DNA of 64,000 nt from Flavobacterium sp. (GTDB lineage: Bacteria; Bacteroidota; Bacteroidia; Flavobacteriales; Flavobacteriaceae): contig NZ_JAIXRZ010000017.1 in NCBI RefSeq assembly GCF_027484945.1, positions 1 through 64,000 of the forward strand, in the 5' to 3' direction. Shown piece after piece: positions 53,401 to 62,492 of this stretch; position 1 is the stretch's first letter; every line of letters begins with the position of its first letter. The position numbers and the translations under genes were made by a program. A model generated the notes under the pieces. That model ran no database searches. It worked only from the letters and a program-made list of their open reading frames with translations, and had not been told where the DNA came from.

Positions 53401-53580
53401 AAAGTGTTGAGAGAAAAAATGACATATTTAGTTTTACGTGAAGAAAACACAAAACGAGAACTCCTTTTGAATGACGATATTATTGCAAAAATAATGAGTG
53501 AGGTAGCTAACTTAACTCACGGAAAACAAATTCCCGATATCCGAGAAATCAATTCGACTGCGCAAATTAAACTTTGGTAA
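50464..53580 (+). CDS. Exported propeller-caspase with a propeller-like insert inside the caspase domain
   Basis: A 1038-residue protein with a signal peptide (MRFLFLFISCNLLFSQ). Residues about 25-430 look like a WD40-type propeller. Caspase (C14) elements begin at 445 (NLYVLTIGVADYI, then NLTFADKDALDIADLYGKL). Before the expected next strand comes some 300 residues of repeated beta strands (about 495-800), and then the caspase resumes: VASLINNQATAQAVKEKF, catalytic His 844 in FLAGHGVLD, and catalytic Cys 894 in LLMDTCHSGNT. The frame is continuous, so this is an insert and not a frameshift. Both catalytic residues are kept. It ends 4 bp from the stop of the convergent caspase-TPR gene. Confidence 0.85.
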   Translation: MRFLFLFISCNLLFSQKVSVHPLDTIPPSSNYFVGSFMPNDNWIVYGTPHQTLTTSFKYYSKGTFHNRFSQFAFNEYLQQKFKTAELIREIRYLNTNTGKALFFNNDIDYLQQKYYIYSYDFINDQLEVVLDLNEKYLPEILDYHESTNQLLLSNEPYHPNYSNPQNVYLIQNKTSIQLNGKFKHVKFSTNGKFILTINESDLLEIIDTQLNHSLTYKLIPGTYTVNSWGEANFLVSNTHHSSLPNRCLKETIVLNLDQNNQYQTETKDCSYVTHLVNKKDAVAIYLEDVGLVINQKKMPLIFTNPPKAISFNDDTSKIMISFHEGKIGIYDTTTFEELGGMYHPSQKEHLFYSSNGFYFSNTNAEQFLYATSNNKRIQLSTVDSQVFNPIAVLNIFGKPDANYVAILKKAIELRKDKKDLDVNFSQNSSNSIEPVNTNRQTGTNLYVLTIGVADYIQSEYNLTFADKDALDIADLYGKLDTETELYYQKKFFGNRFTLQFLNRKFEYRMKRHLSTDLSLGNWFTIQNDNTKWLEIRANEALIWDFKSEKIEPIQLPNGFHLDFFSKENSVFFHPDSNKFYVRDGDFVFYQYDKLTSSFQRTELPFKVKDYYSNFYQPINNEQWVYIEDMQDGTYQLSMGKCNSTNLELFTFDLKIFYDYNRTTLLNSDPNYSPQFKCISSKGDQIIYTLNNEIFLIDSKNNATPIRLPIVVDSSDDIAISATNTLSILHSTNGNYQNHITVYSFDGTVLETSSIEEGNQFNTRGISIHDANPCWIKESKGILESNYFTTSNNLARYNPFSFQQVNVASLINNQATAQAVKEKFPLFFKGVKPEDEVIVFLAGHGVLDANNKYYFAPHDMDFNQISKKGIGFEFLIEQLKSLPTKNKLLLMDTCHSGNTLDLETSTNSNAAEKGNMGVRGSISKGINQKTAFKLSDVVYSVFDNFLSTSSVTILSASSGGDVAYENENLGNGAFTTAYLKVLREKMTYLVLREENTKRELLLNDDIIAKIMSEVANLTHGKQIPDIREINSTAQIKLW

Positions 53581-53584
53581 CGCA

Positions 53585-56500
53585 TTATGGACGCAAAATA
53601 TAGTTTTGTATCGTATGCATACTATAATGCTCTTTTAACTCATTTGAACCTAAAAACCGTTGATTAACTTTTATAATTGAGGAATCATAACACGTGTCAT
53701 TTCCAATATACCTGCAATAAACGGCTGTTAAAAGCACATCCAATTGGTCGTTTTCATTAAATACCAGTTTCTTACTGTAAAGTGCACACATTTTTTTATC
53801 GTCCAGGTCAATCGCAGACTTTACAATTAGTTTTATTAAATCGTTTTTGTCTTTATTTGAGCATTCATTTTGAAGTAACGATAAACTGACTGTAATTGCT
53901 TCTTGAGGGTTTTGATTCAAATACAAATAATTGGCATATAACCAACCATTTGTCGGAGTTGGATCAATTTCAAAGGCTAACTTATATAAATTTCTAGTTT
54001 GCAAAGGAGTACCAAAACGTTGTTTTTCTTTAGCCATCGCAATAATGTAGGCTGCGATATCACTTTTTTTGTTAACGTAAGGATTGTGCAAATTAGCCAA
54101 CAAATAATTATTTTTCGCATCGGCAAACTGGTTGGTTTCCAACTCGGTTTTTCCAAGTTTTGAATAGACCTTTGCATAAGTAGGGTCGCTAATTAAAGCT
54201 TGGTTATAGGCTTCAACAGCATCTGTAAAGTTTCCCGAATGGAAATAACAATCACCTAATAAATTCCATAAATCGGGCACTTCTTTATGTTTTATAAGGG
54301 TCTGTGTTAAAAACCGAATCGCTTCATCAACTTGATTTTGCTGAATCGCTAGGCCTACTAACTTTGTATGCGAAGGTATATAGAGAGGGTTTAAAGCAAT
54401 CGCTTTCAAATAATTTTGCTTTGCTCCTTGAACATCATTATACGCTTCATATAAAAAATCGGCATAATTAAAATAAGCTAATGGCTGGGATGTATTATTC
54501 TGTATGGCCTCTTCCATTATTTTTTTGGATTCTAATTTTTTTCGCATTTTGAAATTCAACCATGCTTTTCCTGAATAGGCTGCTACATGATAAGGATCTA
54601 GAGCAATCGCTTTGGTGTAAAGTGAATCGGCCAAAACCTTTCGTTGCGAATTAAAATAATGTAACGCAATAAAATCAGCGTATTGCGTATACAGTTCAGC
54701 TAGATCCGGATGCTGTTCAATTGCCTGTATAAAAATCGATTCTGTCTGTTTCAAATCGATTTTATGGTCACTACTGTATTTTGCAATCCCCGCGCGTAAA
54801 AGGGTGGCAAGTGTATCTGTTTGCACCGCTTTATCCAACCATTTTTGCGATTCGATAATAGCGCCTTTAGAAGCGTATAAGTTACTTAACTTTTGCGCAA
54901 TAAACGAACTGTTGGGTTGTGTGGTAAGCGCTTTTTTGTAATTTTCTTCTGCCAATTGATACTTTCCCTCATTTTCATACACAATTCCAAGTTGGATATA
55001 AGTATTTGCATTCACACCCTTCACCCCTAGTGAACTATCAATAAGTTGTTTGGCTTCTTCAAATTTATTTTGTGAAATTAAATTATCACTTATGTTGTGC
55101 ACAGGAGTAGACCAGGTTGAAATTAATTTTCGGGCTTCATTAAAATGATAATGTGCACTATCATTCTTTTGTTCCCATGAGTAAATCATTCCCATAGCAT
55201 TATGAATATATGCTGCATTGGGGACTATTGATAATGCTTCTTTTAATTTTTTTTTGGCTTTTTTTATACCAGGATAATTTTTGCTTCGTATGACGGCATA
55301 GGATTCTAAAAGCAATTTACTTGCCGTGATTCGAGGGTACATATAGTCTTCTTTATCCATCAATTGCAAACAAATCTCTAAGTGTTTGGCTTGTTTTAAA
55401 AATTCATTAGCAAAAGGCAAATCCCTATTCCCATTGATATAATCATTGATTAAGTTTTGAGCCGAATTAGCTAATTTCTCAATTAATTTTGATTGCATTG
55501 CCGTTAACAAATCGGATGGTATTTTTGGATTTAGCTTAGCTGAATTATAAAGCTCTAATGCGCTTTTGGGTTTTCCATAAAAATCTTTACGCCGCAATGC
55601 ATCGGAAAACTCTTGATAGACTTGTTCATAAACTTCATCTTTTACGTTTGTAGGAAGTACTCCCCGCACACGATCAGCCTTGGGACTATTTTGCTTGGGT
55701 AGATTTCCAAAAACAATTGACTTATCCTCCAAGGTTACCGTTTTATATACTTCCCTACTGTTTTGGGTTTTTATAGTTGGAATTTGACTTTGATGGTATT
55801 TTTGAGAAACACTTTGGTTTACCTTATCATACAAATAATTGTCGATCTCGTTGTATTGAATCTTGCTATCTAGATTTGAATCGGCTTCACCAGCTAATCC
55901 CTTTATTAAATAATACGTAAAATACCCATGTTTAAGTTCACTACTCTCATACGATAATTCATTGGGACCGCAACTTAAAAACTTAATGGATTGCTCAAAC
56001 ATGGATTGAATTGCTCCCATATTTTTTTGGGTACCTTCTTTATAAATAAATCCCGATCGACATGCATCTAATATCAAAAAAACTTTAATCCCTTTTTCGG
56101 TCAATTTAGGCAAGACTTTATCATTTAAATAAGCCAAGGGAACTAGGCCTCCTACTCCATTATATTCTTGATTTGCATTGGAATCAAATGCTAATAAATA
56201 GCCAATTTTTTCATCAAAATCGTCAACTACATCACCATGGCCAGCAAAATAAATATAAACGATATCTCCCGAAACGGATTGTGCATAAATACGCTTCAGT
56301 TCTTGGGCAATTCGCATTCCAGTTGCCTCTTCATTGGCTAAGAAACATATGTTTTCATCACTAACTTTTTCAACTTGCGCTAAAAAATTTTTAAACATAA
56401 AGGCATCATTATCCGCATAATTCAATTTTAATTCATTGGATTGATAATCAGAAATGCCAATTACTAAAGCGCGCTTTTCACCTACTGAATTAGAAGTTAT

Positions 56501-56593
56501 TTTGGTCGATATCGCCCCTCTTGAATCATGTTGAGCTGATAATCTCCAACCAAACATGAATAATAAAAGTATGCAGGTGTTAAATCGCATCAT
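53585..56593 (-). CDS. Exported caspase (C14)-TPR protein
   Basis: A 1002-residue protein with an N-terminal hydrophobic signal (CILLLFMFGWRLSAQ). A caspase domain fills about 38-300: RALVIGISDYQSNELKL, catalytic His 119 in IYFAGHGDVVDD, and catalytic Cys 178 in FLILDACRSGF. From about 330 to 960 it is an array of TPR-type helices (IHNAMGMIYSWEQKNDSAHY, YIQLGIVYENEGKYQLAEEN, LWNLLGDCYFHSGNFTDAVE, VYSKLGKTELETNQFADAKN). TPR arrays bind protein partners, so the substrate or regulator is probably a protein. It lies 65 bp after the metacaspase-like gene on the same strand. Confidence 0.9.
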   Translation of the reverse strand: MMRFNTCILLLFMFGWRLSAQHDSRGAISTKITSNSVGEKRALVIGISDYQSNELKLNYADNDAFMFKNFLAQVEKVSDENICFLANEEATGMRIAQELKRIYAQSVSGDIVYIYFAGHGDVVDDFDEKIGYLLAFDSNANQEYNGVGGLVPLAYLNDKVLPKLTEKGIKVFLILDACRSGFIYKEGTQKNMGAIQSMFEQSIKFLSCGPNELSYESSELKHGYFTYYLIKGLAGEADSNLDSKIQYNEIDNYLYDKVNQSVSQKYHQSQIPTIKTQNSREVYKTVTLEDKSIVFGNLPKQNSPKADRVRGVLPTNVKDEVYEQVYQEFSDALRRKDFYGKPKSALELYNSAKLNPKIPSDLLTAMQSKLIEKLANSAQNLINDYINGNRDLPFANEFLKQAKHLEICLQLMDKEDYMYPRITASKLLLESYAVIRSKNYPGIKKAKKKLKEALSIVPNAAYIHNAMGMIYSWEQKNDSAHYHFNEARKLISTWSTPVHNISDNLISQNKFEEAKQLIDSSLGVKGVNANTYIQLGIVYENEGKYQLAEENYKKALTTQPNSSFIAQKLSNLYASKGAIIESQKWLDKAVQTDTLATLLRAGIAKYSSDHKIDLKQTESIFIQAIEQHPDLAELYTQYADFIALHYFNSQRKVLADSLYTKAIALDPYHVAAYSGKAWLNFKMRKKLESKKIMEEAIQNNTSQPLAYFNYADFLYEAYNDVQGAKQNYLKAIALNPLYIPSHTKLVGLAIQQNQVDEAIRFLTQTLIKHKEVPDLWNLLGDCYFHSGNFTDAVEAYNQALISDPTYAKVYSKLGKTELETNQFADAKNNYLLANLHNPYVNKKSDIAAYIIAMAKEKQRFGTPLQTRNLYKLAFEIDPTPTNGWLYANYLYLNQNPQEAITVSLSLLQNECSNKDKNDLIKLIVKSAIDLDDKKMCALYSKKLVFNENDQLDVLLTAVYCRYIGNDTCYDSSIIKVNQRFLGSNELKEHYSMHTIQNYILRP

Positions 56594-56658
56594 AAGAATA
56601 AATGAAAAAGAGTCCCAGATGGATGTTTTTTAAAGTAACACACCAATCGTTAGAAAAA

Positions 56659-58617
56659 TTATTGTTTTACAATTTTATAAATAAACTCTGTGCTAAACCC
56701 ATCGACATCACTATTGGTAGCATTTCCGGAAGAACCTCTGGATTGACTATAACTTTGTTGAATAAAATGCTCCAATGGATTGACATTTCTACTTCCTTCA
56801 CCTCGCGTGGAAACCGTTGGTTGAAAGTTAATTGGTGTCGTTGTTGAAAATGCTTTGAGCACTAATGTTTCAAAAGGGGGAGCAAATGAATAAATACAAT
56901 CTTTAAAAACCATCGTTTGACCAGGATTTAACTTGCGTTCATCGTTGGTTAACGGACAATTATCATTAGGTAAAAAGGGAGCAATTTCGCCTAAACTATT
57001 GATTTCTATAAGACTTATGTAGAGTGTTTTTTTACTTTTATTAGTTACCTGCAACACGACATTATCTTTACCCGGCACAACTTCAAAAACACCGGCTTCA
57101 TTGGTATTTTTGGAAGAATCAAGAATATCCCCAACTTTACCTGTTGCCTCATCGTATTGAACTGGAAGTAGTTTAACTTCAATTTCATACGTTTGATTTT
57201 TTAAACTTAGATTTTTTAAATATTGCCCTTGTGCAAATTGAAAAAGCGCTTGGTTTATCTCAGCAATAGTTTGCCCACCTCTTGTTTGTTCATCATCCCC
57301 AATGTTTTTTAAACCACTGGGTATTTTTAGAACCGTATTTTGATTTTGATTCTCTAAAATTACATCCGCTTGATCAATAGCAGCAACTACATTACCTAAT
57401 TTATTTTCTGTTAAAAATTGAGTAACTCCAGCAATCAAAGCCTTATCCTTTATTTTTGCATCAAAAAAAACATTTATAGCTATGTCTCCATAGGATAATT
57501 GATCTAAAATCACCCAATAGTCTTTAGCATTCAAGGATTGCAATGGTTTATCTAGTTTGATGTAGGATAAATTAAAACTGGCTTTGGTTACCACACCAGT
57601 GGATACGCAATTTTTATCGGTTGCTTTAATGGTTCCTGAAGGGACGATTTTGACTGTTGTACCTTCAAAAATTCCCTGAATTTTTCCAGCATTTATATGA
57701 ATTAAACTGGGATTGGGTAGTTTTGAAACTTCAAAATAGGGTTGTTGTTGTACATATTCTCCATTAAATAGTTTATAATCAATATCACCTTCAATTGTTG
57801 GCGTTTGTTTTGGTGAAATGACATTCATGTTGGAAGCAATTTTAGAAAATAATTGTCTATAGGTAAAATTACTTCCTAATTCCGCCATCGCTTTGGAAAA
57901 AGCAAAACTCAACGAACCATACCCTTCATATTCATAATTTAATTCGTCGGCAGAAGCACCTGTAAATAATACAAAGGGAGCTGCATTAGGCATAATTTTA
58001 GTACGTTCCAGCATTGCGCTCCCTTTTGTTTTATCTTGATCTAAAGGTTTCCAATCGTCTGGAGCAAACGTAGCTTCACCCCCACGAGATTTTTTTCCAC
58101 GCGTAGTCGAACCCGAATGACAACTATCTAAAATAAAAACCAATTGCCCATTTTTAGATAATTTATTTCTGAAAAGCGCAATAATGTTACCGAGTTCATC
58201 ATCGCGCAAATGATTTTCTCCTTTGTAATTGAATGTATATTTCACCCACGCATCATACGGAACCAAAGCCTCGTCTTTACCATCCACTTCATCTCCATTA
58301 TCATCAAATATTTGTTGCCCATGACCCGAATAATGAAAAACTACGATATCACCCGGTTGGGTTTTGGCTAATAATTTTTCCAAAGCCGTTATAATCCCCA
58401 GTTTTGTCGCCTCTGCATCAATAAGTGTAGTGATATTTTTTTCTTCAAAACCTTGATTTAAAAGTGATTGCTTAATTAGTGGAACATCATTTACCGAACT
58501 AATCGTAGACCAACCCGTTTTCGGCTGGTAGTCTCCAATAGCTACAATTAAACCATATTTTGCTGAAAAACAATGAATTGAAAAAAAAAGAAACAGAAAA
58601 AAAACATTATTTTTCAT
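56659..58617 (-). CDS. Exported metacaspase-like protein with DUF4384-like C-terminus
   Basis: A 652-residue protein with a signal peptide (FFLFLFFSIHCFSAK). The caspase fold (20-285) has type I metacaspase features: His 99 in HYSGHGQQIFDDNGDE, then DGKDEALVPYDA, and Cys 166 in FILDSCHSGST. The middle part has repeated beta structure. Residues about 480-600 look like DUF4384 (LYISLIEINSLGEIAPFLPN, LNPGQTMVFKDCIYSFAPPF, LVLKAFSTT). It is 8 bp downstream of the barrel-protein gene and in line with the caspase-TPR gene. Confidence 0.9.
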   Translation of the reverse strand: MKNNVFFLFLFFSIHCFSAKYGLIVAIGDYQPKTGWSTISSVNDVPLIKQSLLNQGFEEKNITTLIDAEATKLGIITALEKLLAKTQPGDIVVFHYSGHGQQIFDDNGDEVDGKDEALVPYDAWVKYTFNYKGENHLRDDELGNIIALFRNKLSKNGQLVFILDSCHSGSTTRGKKSRGGEATFAPDDWKPLDQDKTKGSAMLERTKIMPNAAPFVLFTGASADELNYEYEGYGSLSFAFSKAMAELGSNFTYRQLFSKIASNMNVISPKQTPTIEGDIDYKLFNGEYVQQQPYFEVSKLPNPSLIHINAGKIQGIFEGTTVKIVPSGTIKATDKNCVSTGVVTKASFNLSYIKLDKPLQSLNAKDYWVILDQLSYGDIAINVFFDAKIKDKALIAGVTQFLTENKLGNVVAAIDQADVILENQNQNTVLKIPSGLKNIGDDEQTRGGQTIAEINQALFQFAQGQYLKNLSLKNQTYEIEVKLLPVQYDEATGKVGDILDSSKNTNEAGVFEVVPGKDNVVLQVTNKSKKTLYISLIEINSLGEIAPFLPNDNCPLTNDERKLNPGQTMVFKDCIYSFAPPFETLVLKAFSTTTPINFQPTVSTRGEGSRNVNPLEHFIQQSYSQSRGSSGNATNSDVDGFSTEFIYKIVKQ

Positions 58618-58625
58618 TAAAAAAA

Positions 58626-60053
58626 CTAATTTAAATTGAAAATACTGAAAGAAATACCAAAATAAAAACCAAATTCATAAACGTTTTTAGTGAAACTATT
58701 CACATCATTAAACACCGTTGGATCACCCACGTTGAGTCCGTTGGTTAATTTTTTAACTGGACCGTAAGCTAATCCTCCCGAAAGGGCTATACGACTTTTA
58801 CTGCCAAGTATTAATGAAGGACCAAATAAATAATTAATCCCGTTTACAGCGTCAGAAATCGGAATAGAAACTCCAAAACTGCCTCCAAAATTAATATTCT
58901 CCCCAATTACCGGATAGAAATTAATCATAGTACTTAAATTGGGGGTAAAATAATTATTTGCTTCAGAACCTATTACCCCATTTTCATCAATAAAATAGTC
59001 GTAGGATTTGGATTTAAAATTATTTAACGTTAATGCAACACTTGTGTTAATCTTAAATCCGCCTTTCGCAAGTAATTTGATATGTCTTGTTTTAAGTGTT
59101 GCTAGAGCGGCAGCTCCATTGTCTGATCCATCAGTATCGTTTTTAGTAGTAAATTCACTTTGAACAAACTGCAATTCCAAATTCACCTTATCTGCAGTAA
59201 TTTCATAATCATAGGTTTGCTCAAAAGATGAGGCTTCTAATGCGGAATACAATTCTTCAATCTTTGTTAAATTTTCAGCGGTCCAATTGGAAGACTCTTT
59301 TAGGTTGGCGATCAATTTTTCCATTGAAGTATACGAAACATTTTGCCCTAGTAATTCACCGCGAGTTACCGATTTATTTTCGGTCATCAATTGTTCCATT
59401 TCATTTTTAATGTCCGAAATTTTATAAGCCAATGCTTCGGCATCTTCATTTACAATTTTTTTCAAGCTCGAAATGTAGATATGGAAATTTTGATTGGGGT
59501 CAGCAATTCGAGCATCCTCTTGAATTGAGGCGGCTTTTCTCAAATTTTGTAAAATAGTTGCTTTATCTAAATTTGGATTCGATAAATCGGCAATCATGCT
59601 CTTTTTTAAGGCATCTACATTGATTGCAACAGTATTTAATTGGGTAAACGCATTGGAAATATTCTCTCCTCGAGAAGCACTAGCCTGTTGAAAGAGCTTA
59701 TTGTTTGAAGGCAAATTTGCAACATTCAATTTCAAATCACCTCCAGCTGCCGAAGATATTCCCCCTAACAAATTAGAAAAATTAAATCCTTGGCTACCTG
59801 TTGCATGAATTTCTTCTTCTTTTACATCTGTTTTTATTTTTACAGCAAATGGGTTAACATTAATTAACTTAATTTCAATTAAGCTGTTTCTCTTAAACTT
59901 AGGATTTTCAAGGGTATCAATTATCTTATTGGACTTATCCAACTTGAAGTATGTAAATAAATCGGTTTTGTAATTGTACTGAATGCGATAACGCTCTTGC
60001 GCATGAGACATCGATGAAACAATAAAAAGCAATATAAATAACTTGGTCTTCAT
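58626..60053 (-). CDS. Exported protein with C-terminal beta-barrel-like region, caspase operon
   Basis: A 475-residue protein with signal peptide (MKTKLFILLFIVSSMSHAQ). The N-terminal 80 residues are beta-rich. A helical central region (about 100-280) has QNLRKAASIQEDARIADPNQ and DIKNEMEQLMTENKSV. The last 160 residues alternate in the way of an outer-membrane barrel (HIKLLAKGGFKINTSVALTL, YEFGFYFGISFSIFNLN). I do not recognise the family. It is the first gene of the minus-strand operon leading to the metacaspase-like and caspase-TPR genes, so it may be their outer-membrane partner. An in-frame ATG seven codons upstream is less likely. Confidence 0.75.
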   Translation of the reverse strand: MKTKLFILLFIVSSMSHAQERYRIQYNYKTDLFTYFKLDKSNKIIDTLENPKFKRNSLIEIKLINVNPFAVKIKTDVKEEEIHATGSQGFNFSNLLGGISSAAGGDLKLNVANLPSNNKLFQQASASRGENISNAFTQLNTVAINVDALKKSMIADLSNPNLDKATILQNLRKAASIQEDARIADPNQNFHIYISSLKKIVNEDAEALAYKISDIKNEMEQLMTENKSVTRGELLGQNVSYTSMEKLIANLKESSNWTAENLTKIEELYSALEASSFEQTYDYEITADKVNLELQFVQSEFTTKNDTDGSDNGAAALATLKTRHIKLLAKGGFKINTSVALTLNNFKSKSYDYFIDENGVIGSEANNYFTPNLSTMINFYPVIGENINFGGSFGVSIPISDAVNGINYLFGPSLILGSKSRIALSGGLAYGPVKKLTNGLNVGDPTVFNDVNSFTKNVYEFGFYFGISFSIFNLN

Positions 60054-60145
60054 GTATAATAATTTAGTGATCATTCAAATATATAAATTAATGTGAAATA
60101 TAAGTATAATTTATTGATTATTACCCAATAAAGCAGTAGGTAATA

Positions 60146-60619
60146 CTATTTTTTACTTGAAAAATGCTGTTGAGTTAGCTGTTCAATAAGTGCTGCTTTT
60201 TCTTCAAATGATTGAATTGGATAAGCGTAGATTTTACCATTCACACTAAATTCGATGGAACTTTGATCTTCACCATCCTGCTGTTGCGTATCTGTGGGCA
60301 AATTGGGATTAGAATCAAAGTGACTTAAATTACTCCAGTCGAAAGGTTGAATCTTGATGCGCGTATGAACTACCGGATCGTCTCCTTTTTTATCAAAATA
60401 GATCATTTGATTTTTGACTACAATCCATTCTAATTGAAATTGTGACTCGGGTGCTAAAGTACCATTACTTCGAAATAATCGAATCGTATCGGCAATCAAT
60501 ACGTTAGATTTAATTTCAGATTTACTTGCGGGAGTATCCAATTTATCCTTGCGATTTTGGCAGCAAAACAATACTACCGATAATAAGACCAGTATCGTCT
60601 TTGAACGTTCGTTTTTCAT
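60146..60619 (-). CDS. Exported or lipid-anchored protein of unknown function
   Basis: A 157-residue protein with a hydrophobic leader containing a possible lipobox (LLSVVLFCCQNRKD). The C-terminal part is polar and beta-like (QFQLEWIVVKNQMIYFDKKG, SIEFSVNGKIYAYPIQSFEE). No family is recognised. It lies 53 bp downstream of another small lipoprotein gene on the same strand. Confidence 0.65.
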   Translation of the reverse strand: MKNERSKTILVLLSVVLFCCQNRKDKLDTPASKSEIKSNVLIADTIRLFRSNGTLAPESQFQLEWIVVKNQMIYFDKKGDDPVVHTRIKIQPFDWSNLSHFDSNPNLPTDTQQQDGEDQSSIEFSVNGKIYAYPIQSFEEKAALIEQLTQQHFSSKK

Positions 60620-60672
60620 ATTCTAGTTTTTAAGCACTAAACTCAATCGTGATTCCTTTATTACGCGCCGTA

Positions 60673-61113
60673 TTAGAAAACATAGATTCGATCGGCTACT
60701 TTGTTTTTACGGTCAATATTTTTGTTTTTAACGCGTAATCCCTCCGATGAATAATCCAACAGTAATAGATGTTCTTGGGTAATCATTTCCAATCCATAAC
60801 GCAACTCAATAACCGGACCACAGTTTTCAAAATGACCATAGGGATATACCGTACGTTCACCAGGAACACAAGGTTTTACAACCAATGTTTGAATTTTATA
60901 TTTTTTAAAAAATGCACGAATCACCGTGTCGTTTTTGGGGTAATTATTGTTCCTGTATTCTTTAAAATCGTTCATAACATTGATCTGCTGCAAATAGTTC
61001 TTAAAGGCAATTATCTCCGATGTATTGGCCTTATTCATTACTGAGGAAACAAATGAACTACTTCCGCAACTTGATAACAGAAGCAAACTAATAAAAGGTA
61101 TTACTTTTTGCAT
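60673..61113 (-). CDS. Small lipoprotein of unknown function
   Basis: A 146-residue lipoprotein (lipobox LLLLSSCGSSS). It has a helical N-terminal half (NTSEIIAFKNYLQQINVMND) and a C-terminal part with two cysteines (VKPCVPGERTVYPY, FENCGPVIELRYGL) that could pair in the periplasm. It is not recognised. Probably co-transcribed with the gene at 60146. Confidence 0.65.
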   Translation of the reverse strand: MQKVIPFISLLLLSSCGSSSFVSSVMNKANTSEIIAFKNYLQQINVMNDFKEYRNNNYPKNDTVIRAFFKKYKIQTLVVKPCVPGERTVYPYGHFENCGPVIELRYGLEMITQEHLLLLDYSSEGLRVKNKNIDRKNKVADRIYVF

Positions 61114-61445
61114 TATGAAAAGATTTTAGCAATTACTATGCAAAGTAAGCGATTTTTAATGACACCCATTATTTTCAGCTTGTCCTCTACTTAAACGTTG
61201 TATATTCTCTAAATTAAGGTTTTCCAGCTTTCAAAAAATTCCGCTTTAAATGGCCATTCAATGAAGTGAAAAAGTAAAATGTTTTTCAATATAATACTGA
61301 AGAATAACATAATTTTTACTGCGTAGTGTCATGCTTTTCTCTGATTTGCATCATTATTTTAATCGCCTAATCCAAACAACTTTGTAATCAGGAACCTCCT
61401 TTAGTCCGATTCCCGAACTAACGTTTAGGCTACCTCCACTATATT
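61114..61445. other. Divergent intergenic region before the GH130 gene
   Basis: A 332-bp AT-rich region between a minus-strand lipoprotein gene and the GH130 gene. I see no ORF, RNA gene or clear -7 box. Promoters for both sides must be here. Confidence 0.5.
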
Positions 61446-62492
61446 ATGCGCGCAACGGTTCAAAAAAAAGGATTACTCCTTGAAAAAACAACCCACGGAT
61501 TTGAAAACTTAGGGGTATTAAATCCCGCTGTAATTCATCACAATGGATTAATCCATATGTTTTATCGCGCAATCAATAAAGAACACTTTTCCTCTATTGG
61601 TTATGCGTTACTCGATGAGCAATCACGGGTTATACATCGCAATGTACTTCCCATACTCTATCCGCAAATGGATTATGAAAGTCACGGTGTTGAAGATCCG
61701 CGCATTGTTTGTATTGATGAATTGTATTATCTAACCTACACAGCTTATGATGGAATCAATGCACGCGGCGCATTGGCAGTTTCGAAAGACATGATTCATT
61801 GGGAGAAAAAGGGGATTATTGTACCACAATTCAATTATACTGATTTTCACCATCGCGCCGAATCGATGGCCCCTCTTAATGAAAAGTACCACCGCTATAA
61901 CGGACCAGTCAACCCTATTGAAGTGTCAAATGGCCATATCGTTTGGGATAAAAATGTGCTTTTTTTTCCCCGTCGCATCGGCGGTCAACTTTGCCTTCTC
62001 CACCGAATTAAACCAGATATACAAATTGCTTTTTTTAATGAGTTGACCGATCTAACGCCCGCTTTTTGGGATGAATACCTATTGCACTTTAGCGACTACA
62101 TCCTACTCTCGCCTCGCTTTGAACATGAAGTAAGTTATCTTGGTGGCGGATGCCCTCCCATTGAAACGGCAGCAGGATGGCTTGTTCTCTACCACGGTGT
62201 ACAAGACACTCTAGAAGGTTACGTCTATAATTGCTGTGTTGCGTTGCTAGATTTAGACAATCCCCGTATCGAATTAGCGCGACTACCCTACCCTCTTTTT
62301 GGCCCCGAACACGATTATGAACTTCACGGAATTATTAACAACATTTGCTTCCCTAGCGGTGCAGTGGTCATAGATGAATTGCTTTGTATTTACTATGGCG
62401 CTGCAGACAAACGTATTGCTTGGGCCACGGTACCTATTCTACCGCTATTGGAAGTACTTCATCAAAACCCTTCTCAACATTATGCTCTTTAA
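61446..62492 (+). CDS. GH130 family glycoside phosphorylase/hydrolase
   Basis: A 348-residue protein with the five-bladed propeller pattern of glycoside hydrolase family 130. The blocks seen are LNPAVIHHNGLIHMFYRA, HGVEDPRIVCIDELYYLTYT, KNVLFFPRRIGGQLCLLHR, GGGCPPIETAAGWLVLYHGV, and YELHGIINNICFPSGAVV. GH130 members mostly phosphorolyse beta-mannosides, using phosphate and one Asp as proton donor. There is no signal peptide, so it acts in the cytosol. The exact linkage cannot be told. Its last 11 bp overlap the glycosyltransferase gene. Confidence 0.9.
   Translation: MRATVQKKGLLLEKTTHGFENLGVLNPAVIHHNGLIHMFYRAINKEHFSSIGYALLDEQSRVIHRNVLPILYPQMDYESHGVEDPRIVCIDELYYLTYTAYDGINARGALAVSKDMIHWEKKGIIVPQFNYTDFHHRAESMAPLNEKYHRYNGPVNPIEVSNGHIVWDKNVLFFPRRIGGQLCLLHRIKPDIQIAFFNELTDLTPAFWDEYLLHFSDYILLSPRFEHEVSYLGGGCPPIETAAGWLVLYHGVQDTLEGYVYNCCVALLDLDNPRIELARLPYPLFGPEHDYELHGIINNICFPSGAVVIDELLCIYYGAADKRIAWATVPILPLLEVLHQNPSQHYAL

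Noticed and set aside
50464-53580. The large caspase gene as two genes joined by a frameshift
   Set aside because: The frame is open without interruption for 1038 codons, and caspase parts on both sides are in the same frame.
49562-60053. Caspase locus as an antiphage defence system
   Set aside because: All caspases have signal peptides and no effector, nuclease or sensing module typical of cytosolic defence is present, so defence is not claimed.
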